Part shown: piece by piece, positions 47,690 through 58,630 of the stretch
How the letters are laid out: each line of letters opens with the position of its first letter
How positions within the stretch are numbered: position 1 is the first letter of the stretch
DNA from: Dryococelus australis
Lineage: Eukaryota > Arthropoda > Insecta > Phasmatodea > Phasmatidae
Length of the DNA: 64,000 nt
Direction of reading: 5' to 3'
NCBI GenBank assembly: GCA_029891345.1
Contig: CM057002.1
Location: forward strand, 58,952,777 to 59,016,776
The notes under the pieces: model-generated
What the model saw: the letters and a program-made list of their open reading frames with translations, nothing else
Told to the model about the DNA's origin: nothing
The model's database searches: none
Program-made: the position numbers and the translations under genes

Positions 47690-48060
47690 ATCGCGAGCTC
47701 AGTCCCGGAAGTGGGTAAATTTATTGGTCGCTGGATGGAAATGCGTAACAAGATTCCCTGTGCCCCCCTTCACCCCCCCCCCCCCGTGTTAGCTGCCGGG
47801 TTTTACCTGACGATAAATATCAAGCCGCGTGGCAGGGAAATAACAGTCTGCTCCCGCCGAGCAAGTATCCGTAGGCAGGGCGAGTTAATTATCTGGTAGG
47901 CCGTGATTGATGACGCCGAATTCACGCGCCATGAGCACCCACCCTTTCTTTCCGCCGGGATCAATTCGTGCGACGAGCGCGCACTTCGTGTGGTGCAAAG
48001 TTGAGACGCGCACTGTCGCTTTGTTGTCCTGCCATTTTTACCCGACTACGGTGAAGCTAA
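47690..48060. other. GC-rich island, possibly regulatory
   Basis: GC/CpG-rich stretch with a 13-base C run (47773-47785) and segments such as GAGTTAATTATCTGG that contain homeodomain-type TAATTA cores. No coding family is recognised in the 62-codon frames. Regulatory function is only a suggestion. Confidence 0.25.
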
Positions 48061-49179
48061 AGAAGGGTTATGATTTCAACACGATGCATGATTAATTTCG
48101 GATGTTCCACTGTAGCATCGCACCTATGGCAACGATTTTGATCAATGAGGTGTCTATCGATTCCTTTTGATAACCCGAATGTAAATTCAACATGGCGGCA
48201 GGAAAAAATTTGGTAGAACAAAATAAAGTTATAAAAAACTAAAACCCGAATACTCAAAAGTTAAAAACAAGTCTTCAGTTAAATATACGAGCATAGTCAT
48301 AAAACCATAGCCACGCGTCGTGCCTTTTAAGACACTTTACATATAGGGGAGGCACAAGGAAAAAAATTATTTTGCAATTTCATGTCACTTTGAAATTCCA
48401 ACAAAGTCTGGCTCAATACAGTGACAATGGAAGTCATGGGTGGAGGCCTTTTCTCAGCAATGGGGCACAATAGGCTAATAAAAAATGATAAGTCCATCCG
48501 TTTGTCCATCCTCGGGTGTCACAGCGATGTAGTTTCTACAGCACTCAACTGAAATGCATGACATTTAGTACATAGATACCTACTTTAGTTGTATTGTTTT
48601 CCTTAGCAACTCCTCTATATGTAGAGAGTCTTAAACGGCACGACGTGTGATTACGGCTTTATGAATATACTCATGCACTTGATTGAAGACTTGTTTTTAA
48701 CGTTTTGAGTAGTCGGGTTTTTAGTTTTCTTTTATAGTTAATTGGTGGACTCCAAGAGAATAATGTGAATTCATAGATTGGCTTCTTTTTCCGGGGACTT
48801 TTCGTTTGGCATGTGTATGTGGGTTTAAGTATCTCCAATATATTGTAAGGAATATCACTACAGTGAGTGTGTGGACGTGACAAAACATGAGAAAAAAACA
48901 AACTGTTCGCTTCAATAACAAATTGCAGTGTCAAACCCAGTTACTCTAAAAACTAGTTTGCTTCATCACAGTTAGTTCAATTAATAATGCGATACAGCAT
49001 GTACGTTTAGTTATTGTGACTATAACTGAAAGCTCTTATTGTAGATCTTGAAATATTTTCTTTTATAAATATCTGAAGCCTGAAAACACTGCAACTTTAT
49101 TAAGTCTACACACATGAACGTGTTGTTAAAAGATCACGAAAATATAACTGGCATCGTGCCATACGAATTCACTTTTCCA
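48061..49179. other. No recognised gene
   Basis: AT-rich. Minus-strand frames at 48671-48934 show no motif. Confidence 0.35.
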
Positions 49180-49490
49180 GGAATTACCCTGGGGGGGGGG
49201 GGGGGGTCATATATTTTTGGATAAAACACAAAAGCTGTAATATTACAATTGAATAGTTAAAATATTATGTATGTAATCAATGGACTAATATACAGATATG
49301 GAACAACGAAATTCAATAAACATCCTTCATGTTCACAGGGGATCACACATTTCTTATTTTAAAATAAACGTTGTCGTTTTGTTTTAAAATTTTATTTTGG
49401 AATGTTTTGTTTTTATTTCAATTTTTGGGGGGGGGGGTATATGTCCCTATATCACCCACCCCCGGCCCTCCCCCAGCTACGCCACTGTAT
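49180..49490. mobile_element. Possible TIR element with G-run and CAGCTACGCCACTG end
   Basis: A 16-base G run (49191-49206) after TTACCCT stands opposite CCCCCAGCTACGCCACTGTA at the right. GGCGTAGC...GGGGG ends are a common animal transposon terminus. The left end is degenerate. Another 11-base G run lies at 49427-49437. Confidence 0.4.
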
Positions 49491-49837
49491 TTACATATGT
49501 ATCTTTTTAATGAGCATAATAATCAATCTTGTGCTTTCCGTAATTTAACAAGCTTTGCGGTTAGAAGGCCAACAGAAGGCAGATATATCGCAATATTAAA
49601 CTTAAAGCTTTTATGTGTGCCTGTTAACATTACTCACGCTACACAGCTCAAATTATCTCATTTAGAAACCAATCGATTTGATTAGCGAACAACCACTTCT
49701 AATCGATTGCACTGCGCTGTTACTTGCGTATAATGGTTTTTATACAAATCTGTTCTGAAAATAAACGTTTTGTAACAATAACGTAAGTTATAAACAACAA
49801 TAATGTATCACATAAAGAATTTCGTTTCACGGCAGAG

Positions 49838-49912
49838 GTTTGAACTCTGAAGCCAAACAGTGGGTGGGGCAGACCCGCGCACCTACACACTGAGCTACTC
49901 ACACAGCCTGCG
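49838..49912 (-). repeat. tRNA-like sequence (pseudo-tRNA or SINE head)
   Basis: On the minus strand GTGTGAGTAGCTCAGTGTGTAGG (A-box) precedes GAGTTCAAACCTCTGCC (B-box-like), about 73 bases in all. Arm pairing is poor, and no SINE body copy was found in the window. Confidence 0.5.
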
Positions 49913-49935
49913 AAACGTTTGTGGGATAATGTATA

Positions 49936-50630
49936 CAGAGTGTTGCAAAATTGCATGTCAATGCTTTGGGGAAACATTCCTCACATCTGGGGGATGAACA
50001 AATGTATGAGCATAGGTCCGCAAACGCTTCGTTTCTGCACCATAGCCCGTAATACATAACTTACAGCGTATGGTCCGCGGGCTGGATCATGTTACTGTGA
50101 AATGCCATCGCAGCTGTAATTGGCATCCCTATGCCAGCCCTCGAGGAGCCCTGATTTGAATCCACTGGACTTTTGTTTGTGGGGACATTTAAAGGGACTG
50201 ATGTATGCAACCCCAGTGGAATATGTAGGCACCCTCCTTAACCGCATTGTGGTGAATTGCGGAACAGGAATTATCAACGGATTCATTAACGCATCCGGGT
50301 GTCCATGCAAAGGCGGGTTGATAAGCGTTCGTGCTTATGGAGGGCATTCTAAACATTTCCTTTAGTATCAACGATAAGCTTTCACACTTGTGTAACAAGT
50401 TCTTCTGTACTTCCTACTGTTCTAGGAGTAGTGCCGTAGTGTGAGGTGTCGTGTATCGTGCAAACGAACGCTGCAATGGCATTCCACAGTAACATGATCC
50501 AGCCCGCGGGCCATACGCTGTAGCAAAGAAACTAAGCGTTTGCGGACCTATGTCCATGTAATATTTCTTCGTCCTCCAGATGTGAGGAATGTTTTCCCAA
50601 AGTATTGACATGCAATTTTACAACATCCTG
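49936..50630. mobile_element. Mariner-type non-autonomous element, 695 bp, long TIRs
   Basis: Bounded exactly by TA (49934-49935 and 50631-50632). The arms CAGAGTGTTGCAAAATTGCA and the inverse of TGCAATTTTACAACATCCTG continue as inverted repeats for about 170 bases. The centre on the plus strand holds a transposase C-terminal remnant with SPDLNPLDFCLWGHLK (about 50141-50190), including the last catalytic-region Asp of the DDD/E domain. It has no complete transposase and is a deletion derivative. Confidence 0.88.
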
Positions 50631-50639
50631 TAAACACTA

Positions 50640-50749
50640 CCTAACTCCACAGTTATCGCGTGTTTTTTAAAGCTGTGTTTATTGTTTTATTATGACCGTG
50701 GTAGCAATTTACAACGTTTACAGTTACTTACGCGTACATTAAGTTTCAT

Positions 50750-50782
<33 letters not shown>

Positions 50783-52023
50783 TTTACAGAACCCGTAACA
50801 TTTTCGTAAACGGTCATATGTGCTGCTTGAGGTAATTACTCGGGTGTCTGCCATCTCGTCTGCCCCAGCTTCGTGGGTATAGCAGGCATTCAGAACACGC
50901 TCTACTGTTGTGGGGTTTGGTATGGGAGTGACAGAGATGGAGTATGAGAGAGAGAGAGGGAGGGAGAGAGAGAGAGTAGATCTCACAGTGGCAATGCTGC
51001 TTACTTCCCCACGCAGCCACCACGAAAATGAACTAGTGCTATGTGGTGATACCAAGAACTACATATTCTTACCTGCTGGAGTGGTCAGAAACTTTAACCT
51101 GGGGAAGTACACTCTAGGTATATCTTTACTCAATGACAAGACAGAAAGTTCCATGTTAACATCATAATGAGTAATAATTCATATAAGACAGAATATTATA
51201 AAATACAAGTTTACATTTAGTTATTTTTTTATCTGAGCTAAAGGACACAAAACTCCACACAATCTGTTTTATATTTTATTATGGTGTTCTGTAAAGTTAA
51301 ACTTATATAGAAGAGGTTGGTAGCTCCGTTAATCACAAAATAATCCCAGAGTGTAACGGAAGTGGTGAAAAAATATGTTAATGAGGATTAAGAATTAGCG
51401 AGGAAAGTCAGGCGGGAAAGAAAACTGTTATCTCGGAAAACAGAATCAAAATGAAAGAGCAACACAGGAGAAAACACGAGTATAAAGCTATTACTGTCTT
51501 GGCGCTGCTTTCGGCACGGGAAAGTTCCAGATGCTTTGAAACACAACTTTTTCACTGCTATTCCCGTTTTCTAAAAGCCTTAAATATACACACTCCGTCG
51601 TTTGTAAAACATAGTGGATTATGAGGCGAAACAAAAGTGATTGTAACACGAAAGATGCAAGGCTCTTAGCAAGACATTTCCCAAGCTGTACAGAGCTAAA
51701 CACAACATTTGCGAAGGATACCGTTCTTCTTTAAACTTTGTCAGTGTATAATGCTGCAATGTTTACACTCATGTAACAAAGATGACGATCAGTGTCCGAT
51801 CTCCGGCATGAAACAAATTCCGAGCAACAATACCATGTGGTTAGGAACTCACATTGTGTAACTCCGTCGCCTTAAGCCTGTCTGTATTAAACCGAAGACG
51901 TAATAACTCTGTTTTATGATCTTCAGGATTATTGCATAGCTGTCCTGAAATGAATACTAAGCGCTTGTTGCAACTACCTACTATGTAATACTTAACCGTC
52001 AGGGAAATAGTAGAAGGTATATC
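50640..52023. other. No recognised gene; short TA/TG and AG repeats
   Basis: (TA)n(TG)n near 50750-50780 and an AG-rich tract near 50945-50975. Frames here derive from these repeats or show no motif. Confidence 0.4.
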
Positions 52024-52033
52024 TCTTCTGGTA

Positions 52034-52279
52034 GGGAGCCGTGGTGGCCGAGCGGTTAGCACGCTCGCCTCCCACCAAGGCGAACCGGGTTCAATCCCCG
52101 GCCGGGTCACCGCATGTGGGAATCGTGCCGGACGATGCCGTTGGTCGGCGGGTTTTCTTGGGGATCTCCCGCTTCCCCCGCCCTTTCATTCCGGCGCTGC
52201 TCCCTACTCACCTCCATCACTCCCATTGGCTCTCAAGACCTCGCTGTTAAGAGCCAACCAAATCTCTTCACTCGCTCAC
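52034..52279 (+). mobile_element. Complete tRNA-derived SINE, family 1
   Basis: The tRNA-like head carries an A-box (GTGGCCGAGCGGTTAGCAC) and B-box (GGTTCAATCCC) at normal spacing, then a body and a CT/CTCACT-rich tail. TCTTCTGGTA occurs at both 52024-52033 and 52280-52289, a 10-bp target-site duplication. Transcribed by RNA polymerase III in principle and mobilised by a LINE. The head is GC-rich and well preserved, so insertion is relatively recent. Its right target duplication abuts a class A MITE. Confidence 0.9.
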
Positions 52280-52290
52280 TCTTCTGGTAT

Positions 52291-52700
52291 GGCTGTTCAC
52301 CGTAAAATGAGCACTTTTGAAAGTTTTGAATAAGCCTTACTTGTTCACGTTGTGTATTCTTCCGCCGTATGTAATATTAACATGGGCTTCGTCACTTTAT
52401 TCATGCGTCGGTCAGGTGAAACTTTTAAATTATTAGGAAAGTAAATATTGTACAAATATAGTCATTTTTACACTTTGGTGCATTAAAAAACAGAAAGCGA
52501 AAGAAATAATTAGTTATCACACATACTTTCCAATACTTTCTATTCGACGTTAAGATATGGAACTACATTCCATCCATCGTTACCAACTTTTCTTAGCGCA
52601 CGTGACTCAGTGCGCCTGTTAAAATATAAATGCAGGCAGGGGTAGTGGTTTTTTTTCTAAGTCTGATTTCAAAAGTGCTCACTTTTTTTCGTGAACAGCC
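52291..52700 (+). mobile_element. MITE class A, copy 9
   Basis: 410 bp, GGCTGTTCACCGTAAAATGAG to TTTTTTTCGTGAACAGCC. Confidence 0.9.
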
Positions 52701-53027
52701 ATTAATACAGCATTATAAGTGATTCTCTAAGAACTTCAGAAATGTCATTGAAGGCTGTGGAAAAGTCTCGCAGTGTGCGAATTCACGAAATACAAATTCT
52801 ATAACAGAACTTGAACTACAGCCATTTACAGCCAAAAATCACACCCTTTTCGTTATCATGTTATTAGAACAATACTTATTTTATTTACGCATTTGCAAGT
52901 CACAGTGATATTCCCACGAGTGGTCGACCAGTGCCAGAGATAATCCGCGTCGCTAGTCACTGTCATGGCCGCCCTCCTGTCACGTTCGCTGTGCTGTATA
53001 CTAATCTATCAGCTGAGTTAAAAAAAA

Positions 53028-53560
53028 ATAGTACCAATCGTACGGTAAAGACAGGGGAGGGGGTCATTTTCTTGTGTTTTTTGCGTGTATTATGAATATG
53101 CTAACCCGGAAATTGAAATCGGTAGTTTTCAAATAAAATAAAAAAAAACACAATTGTTTGCCTCTGTGGTTTTCCATTCCTAAACATTCAGTAAAAACTT
53201 TAAAAAAATTAATGCTAAATGTTTACGTCAAACTGTTAAGCAGAGAGCCTTCAGATTATGGGATATCGACTATAGTGGGCTCCGAACCACGTAACTACCA
53301 ACTAGGTTTTTAGTGAAAAAATAGTTCCGTTTGTGCGGTAAAGACAAGCGGAGCTCATTATATTTAGTTTTTTTCGTAAATTACAAACATGTCTACCTGG
53401 AAACTGAAGTTAGCAGTTTTATTATTTAAAAGAAGTGTGCATGATAAAATAAACTCTAAATAAAGTAAAAAAATAATAATATTCATAAACAGAATTAAGT
53501 GTTAAGCCGAAGTCTGTATTAAATACCCTAACTATAAGCAAGTCCGAATGATTTTCTACT
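53028..53560. repeat. Diverged direct repeat, about 293-bp period
   Basis: ATAGTACCAATCGTACGGTAAAGACA at 53028 matches ATAGTTCCGTTTGTGCGGTAAAGACA at 53321. Each is followed by about 100 similar bases (GGAAATTGAAATCGG and GGAAACTGAAGTTAG). Noncoding. Confidence 0.65.
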
Positions 53561-53789
53561 ATATATGTGTTTGAACTACTGCTCACAATGTACATGGGCT
53601 TAAAAAAATCATATATTAGCCCTGTCGGAGCACTGGCATGATCCTGGTTGACAGGCTTTGCAACTGATGCAAGATACCATCTGCATTACTTCCTTAGGAG
53701 CTGGTAGACTACCAAGCACATGTCATTGGCGCCGTTGACGTTGCACCAACCATGTTCATATTGTTATGTTGGCGTGAACGCGCCTGCAA

Positions 53790-54122
53790 TTACTTCGCAG
53801 CCTGAGCCCGCCCTATCACGTAAGTGCAAACCAGGAAGGAGGTTGCTGCTGCACGGGGCGTGCCTCGCCACACGCTGGTAAGCGAGAACCCCCACTGCCA
53901 ACCAGGAAGAAGGGCGGATTGCAACATGCGATGCGAATATCGGGCGTTAGCGTGTTGCAGACGGCGTCTTCCTCTGTAGTGACGCCGACCAGAATGGAGG
54001 ACCCCAGGAGATCGCTGTGCCGTTCGCCGTAACCCCGCATCATGTACAACAGCCTCGGGACTCAACACGAGGTGGAGCAAACTCCGATCATTCAGTAACT
54101 TAGTATGGTTATATTTAAACAC
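53790..54122 (-). other. GC-rich stretch with unassigned open frames
   Basis: Two overlapping minus-strand frames exist (110 and 77 codons). The shorter, with a GVTTEEDAVCNTLTPDIRIACC segment, looks more protein-like. I do not recognise a family. It could be an exon or decayed coding DNA. Confidence 0.25.
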
Positions 54123-54291
54123 TTAATTTAGGAGTTAAAACAGCTCTGCTTCATACGCTCTTTCAGTGTAGCTTGCTTAATGTCAATTGTTATAATAATA
54201 ACCTGGCTTTATTCCATATAGTCTTCCGTCAATCTACCCCCTTTGTCCTACATCTATTCTATCAGCCCTCCATCATGTATCTCAACCATAA

Positions 54292-54307
54292 CCCCCCCCC
54301 CCCCCCC
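54292..54307. repeat. C homopolymer, 16 bases
   Basis: Long C run in AT-rich surroundings. Confidence 0.9.
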
Positions 54308-54414
54308 TCAGCCCTTAATTACAAGTATTGCCAAGAAGGTGTACTTTGTAACAACATGGCGTGGGAAACATTTGAAAGCATGTCAGGATCTCCGCCAAAT
54401 AGCGGCCTGGTATA

Positions 54415-54648
54415 GGCTGTTCACGGTAAAGTGAGCACTTTTTAAGGCCCTCCCAACAGGCATTAACCACTAATAAACATATCTTATTGCAGACTCAGGC
54501 ATTAAATTTGGAGGGTGGTGAAATGTATACACTGTGTTTATTGGTCACATTGTAATTTTTATATTAAAAAGCAACAGGAAGACGGTAATTGGATGAAAGG
54601 AAAAATTTTGAAGGGCCTTAAAAAGTGCTCACTTTACCGTGAACAGCC
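54415..54648 (+). mobile_element. Short MITE, class E, copy 2
   Basis: 234 bp, GGCTGTTCACGGTAAAGTGAG to CTTTACCGTGAACAGCC, nearly perfect 30-base ends, flanked by TATA. The best preserved terminal repeat in the window. Confidence 0.92.
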
Positions 54649-54699
54649 TATAGTTGGTTCTACTCACATGGATGCGTGGTGAGAGGTGAGAGTTCTGGA

Positions 54700-55658
54700 A
54701 TAACTTACCTCCTTTAGAGCATTATAGATCATATCGAAATTTATTGACGTTATCGGTTTCTTTCCCGTCGTACATCTGACACACAAACTTCTCCAGGCTG
54801 GCATTTAGGGGCTCGCTAATAGTCCGAGGGCTTTGAAGGATTGAACGTAGTGAGTTACAGTGCTCATTAGTTTAAATGGTGTTCCCTTGCATTTTCCATA
54901 GACGGCGGAAATACTGTCACTCCCTGTGAAGGTATGAAACCCAATTAGAGCTATCATGAAGTCATCAGTATTGCATCCAATTTAAGACGTAGCTTGCGGA
55001 CTAAATTTTTAAGAGCAACAATTCCATATTTTGCCTTCTGGATTATTTTTGACACAAAGTTGACATTTTATTCGTTGACTGAACTCTAGAAGAATCACCA
55101 ACACAACAGTGCTATCAGCACCGACAACAACTGCAGGGATATTGCTCTCGCCAACAGGTGCAGGATGCAAGACTAGCCTCGTGTCGGCCTCTGCATGGTC
55201 ACTGGCAGATTCTGCACACACTGTCGCCTCATCTGTTGTTACTTTCCAGCATTTATCTTCAGTATCGATGAACATAACTATAGTCTGTAGTAGGCTTTGA
55301 TACGCGGGTGTTCTCCATAAATCAGCTAGAAACTGTATTATATTGGTCGTGTTCGAACTAAGATATAAATTACTGTGACCAAAACCTAACTTTGAAGCCG
55401 CCTTAGATGTTTGTTCGCATACAATACAGGTGAGTTATTTTCTGGCTGGTGGCTCCTCTCGAATTCTTTCATCGAATTAGACTTATAGATTCTTTTTCCT
55501 CGGCACTGGAGAAACTTTTGGAAGACTGTCTCGCCAATTTCATCAAAAAACATGTCATTGGGTGTTCTGATTTCCCGCAGCAAAGCCAGTCCATCGAAAA
55601 CAGAAGCTGCATATTGTGAGTAAACAGTTTCAACTGAGAGAAGGATTTTTTGGGTCAA
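54700..55658 (-). pseudogene. Decayed member of the uncharacterised HxEADTR/FHTFTG-SDS family
   Basis: Reading on the minus strand, blocks appear in family order: ASVFDGLALLR and SNSMKEFERSH (55658-55386); after a frameshift, TTNIIQFLADLWRTPAYQSLL; SDHAEADTRLVLH (about 55190-55160); VVVGADSTVVLVILLEF; then FHTFTGSDSISAVYGKCKGTPFKLM (about 54920-54850); and FVCQMYDGKETDNVNKFRYD after another frameshift. This order of motifs matches a multicopy, functionally uncharacterised family found in insect and cnidarian genomes, which I know only by these motifs. The final block ends near a GAG/GTAAGT donor-like site (about 54705). Several stops and frameshifts make it a pseudogene. Confidence 0.7.
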
Positions 55659-56399
55659 AAAAGCGAGTTTAAATAGTACCCAACAAATATACAGTTGATG
55701 TTAAGAAATACATTGGCTAGTTTAAAATATACACTTGCTGAATATATACTCTCGCCTTTCAAACGTTTTCATTTTTTTTCTTGTAGTGCAACATATGTTT
55801 GATTTTTAGCATACATGATTGCACCACGCTATTGTAAACTAATAGCTTTTCTAAAATAATTGCCTTATTAAAAATAACTGTTAACTTTATATTATTGTGA
55901 AGAGGGTGTATTTTTATGAAACTTAAGCATAATAACACTGTGAGATGCGTTTTACAGCCGATTAAGGAATATTTTTCATGTTTGGCAATTGGCACAATAC
56001 TTAATGATAAATGAATGTTTACTGGATATTTTATATGGATTGCTAGCTTATTTATTACCTGTTTCTTCTCTTTTCATCGTGTATCATTCCGTGCGTATGT
56101 AACGTCAACATTGACACGTGCCTGGCCACTTTATTCATACACCAAACTAGTGAAAACGTGCGGAATTGTTCGGAACGTCACGCTGTTAAAAATATGCAAA
56201 TTTGTGTTCTAATGTCTATAAAACAAGAAACAGTCTTCGACGGCCACCAGTTCAAACAATGCATTCACAGTACAAGACAAATCTTAGAACTACTCTTAAA
56301 AACACTCTACCAACTTAACTGGCGACGTGTTTGCCAATGTGTACTGTAGCATGTATGCAGTAATGGGTGGTGTATATTTTTTTTTCTAAGGTTGGTTTC
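55659..56399. other. No recognised gene
   Basis: AT-rich sequence with short frames only. Confidence 0.35.
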
Positions 56400-57070
56400 G
56401 AAATTGCTAACTTCGCACAGTCGTGAGGGAGGTTTACGACTCTCGGCGGAAGTGTAATTGCACTTACGTAGCGGCGCTGCGCAGGGAAACCAACTTATCC
56501 TCATCCGAGGGAATTATTTCCCACCTCGGGGGCCGCCCCCTTAGGCCTTTCCGCTCCACCGCATTTCTTCGCAGGGTCGTGATCCCCTCGGCAGAGTAAA
56601 CTCGCCTCCGACCCAAACTTCCCCCAGACGACCAACCTACCCTTTCCCGCAACCCTTCAGCAGACAGTTCCCCGTGCTGTGGGACTCGACCGCAGACGAG
56701 ATTGCAACAGGCAGAGGGGTCGGGGGAGGCGGGGCGGGTGGGTCGGTTGCAGTATAAAAATATAAAGGGCAGCGGAGGGAGAAACCACCCTCCCTTCTAG
56801 TCTTTGCCCGTTCTCCCTTTTGCCCTCGCTAACCCCTTCAACGTCCCTTCTCCTTCGAACATCGTATCGACGTCCACCTCCACTCAATTACGCCTCCAAA
56901 CTCACCCTTCCCTTTACCTGATTTCCTCTGTGACCTCCTTCCTTCCTGCTTTCGGTTCCATCTTCCCTTCTCCGCTTTGCCGGCCACTTCTAGCCGCCCC
57001 CTGTACCCTTCCTAAACTCTCACAATGCAGGAAGTTCTTGCCACTTAGTACTGCCTCCACTGCTTAGTTC
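56400..57070 (+). promoter_or_regulatory. GC-rich island with TATA box; possible promoter
   Basis: A GC-rich stretch contains TATAAAAATATAAAGG at about 56752-56767, followed about 30 bases later by CCACCCTCCC and a pyrimidine-rich region with an 87-codon Pro/Ser/Thr-rich frame. No ATG-initiated protein is convincing. A host promoter and 5' UTR is one reading; low-complexity DNA is the other. Confidence 0.3.
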
Positions 57071-57089
57071 TGCCTCCATTATAATCTAT

Positions 57090-57465
57090 TCCCCTTTTCT
57101 CCACACTTTTTGAAGCAAACCTTTGAAAAAACACCCCATTTATAACGTGTTTGGTTGTTTCCTAAATCACACGCGTTTTTACTTGTGTCAACACGAAGAT
57201 GCCTTATTTTTGGTTAAATTGTGCTTTTACTAATATTTTATCACTAAAATATATTTCGTTTATAATATATGTAAATAAAATTAGTGAAGAAATAGGTGTG
57301 TTGGTAATTCATGATAAGAAACATTATTAACGTGCGTGCACACGAATACCGTGTAATTTTCTATACTAGGTTACGCTTAATTTTCATGAGGCAAAGAAAT
57401 ATCCTGATAAACTTACTTTATCAGGGCTTCAGAAAAGTTTGAAGTAACTGTGAACGGATTATACA
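57090..57465 (-). mobile_element. MITE class C, copy 3
   Basis: Shares TGGTTGTTTCCTAAAT, the GTGTCAACACGAAGATGCCTTA block and the end TCAGAAAAGTTTGAAGTAAC-TGTGAACGGATTATA with copies 1 and 2. Confidence 0.75.
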
Positions 57466-57619
57466 TACTTAGTACTGCGTGTAGGACTCAGTATTTTTTT
57501 TTTTATTATATGCCTCATCCACGAGACATTGCCCGCTAGCTACGTACTGTACACATATAGCGGAGTGGAATAAGCAGTAGTTTAAACATTTCCTCCTGAG
57601 GTGGAAGAGACGAATGTGA

Positions 57620-57715
57620 CGTAAATGCTCAGGCGCCCATGCGGGAACCGAACCGACAATAGCTTCGAACAGGCTATGCGCATTGACAACCTTAGCAATT
57701 CTGGCAACCTCGAGG
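57620..57715 (-). repeat. tRNA-like sequence
   Basis: On the minus strand a weak A-box-like segment (AGAATTGCTAAGGTTGTCAA) is followed by GTCGGTTCGGTTCCCGC, a B-box. Cloverleaf pairing is poor. Confidence 0.4.
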
Positions 57716-57999
57716 TGTTATAGGCGTATGTATGGTTTACGTTGCACACTCACATAACTATCCTCCAGCTGTGATAACTTGTGTACCCATTTAAGCTTTA
57801 TTAGAAACTCGTGTTTATTAACTCTCAAATTGCATAACAGATAAACTATAAGCACATTTTCCATAATGCTGTGGGCAAAACAACGGAATATTTGTAGAAT
57901 GTTTATTTCTCAGCGTTTCCTTTACTATGGCCGTCAGTTATGATTGTCACGAATGCAAGACGAGAAACAAGGAATGTTTGTTTCCTAAGGGAAGTAACG

Positions 58000-58630
58000 T
58001 TTCTATTATAAACTATTGCCCTGCTGTACTGCTGAATAATGTTGTAACTACTAATACTATGTGCGAAGCATTCTCAAAATATGTTCACTAGGTTTACGTG
58101 CTCAATCCTGGAAATCTCTCACCGAAGAGAAATAGCGCTGAATTTTCCGTGGCATCGCCGATAGTTCCCGGAACTTGACACGTATAACCGCAGTAAACAT
58201 GGCCGCGCTTAAAAATGGTCACACTGGAGCACTTAAAAGGCTTCGCATGCTGCAAAAAAAAACATTAAGTTTCCGCTGTGATACTGTCAAGAACAGATTA
58301 ATGGAAATCTAGCAGAAAAATAAGGCATCGGTCAACGCATAACTTCGATTATTTGTTCTGAATATACTTTTCGCGAATTCGCGATCTGATATCACTATGT
58401 CTATACTGCAACCGATATATCAATGAGCTGACCTGACGAGTGATATCACTGTGTCTATACTGCAACCGATATGTCAATGAGCTGACCTGACGAGTGATAT
58501 CACTATGTCTATACTGCAACCGATATATCAATGAGCTGACCTGACGAGTGATATTTTGGCAGAATTCTTCTGCGCATTGCAACCGAACTAGAAAATTGCG
58601 TGGGCAACATAACCATTTACAGTGCATGCT
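58000..58630 (+). repeat. Dispersed repeat F, copy 3, with expanded 54-bp units
   Basis: Aligns with 18790-19600 (MITE removed) through GAATTTTCCGTGGCATCGCC and the terminal GGGCAACATAACCA. It differs by having three 54-bp units where the other copies have one. Confidence 0.65.
58388..58549. repeat. Three tandem 54-bp units
   Basis: Units start at 58388, 58442 and 58496 with GATATCACTRTGTCTATACTG and end CTGACCTGACGAGT. Units 1 and 3 are identical and unit 2 differs at two places. 54 bp is a multiple of 3, so a minus-strand frame passes through, but nothing else supports coding. Confidence 0.95.

Noticed and set aside
53790..54122. Possible exon on the minus strand
   Set aside because: Two competing frames, no recognised domain and no clear splice sites; recorded only as unassigned.
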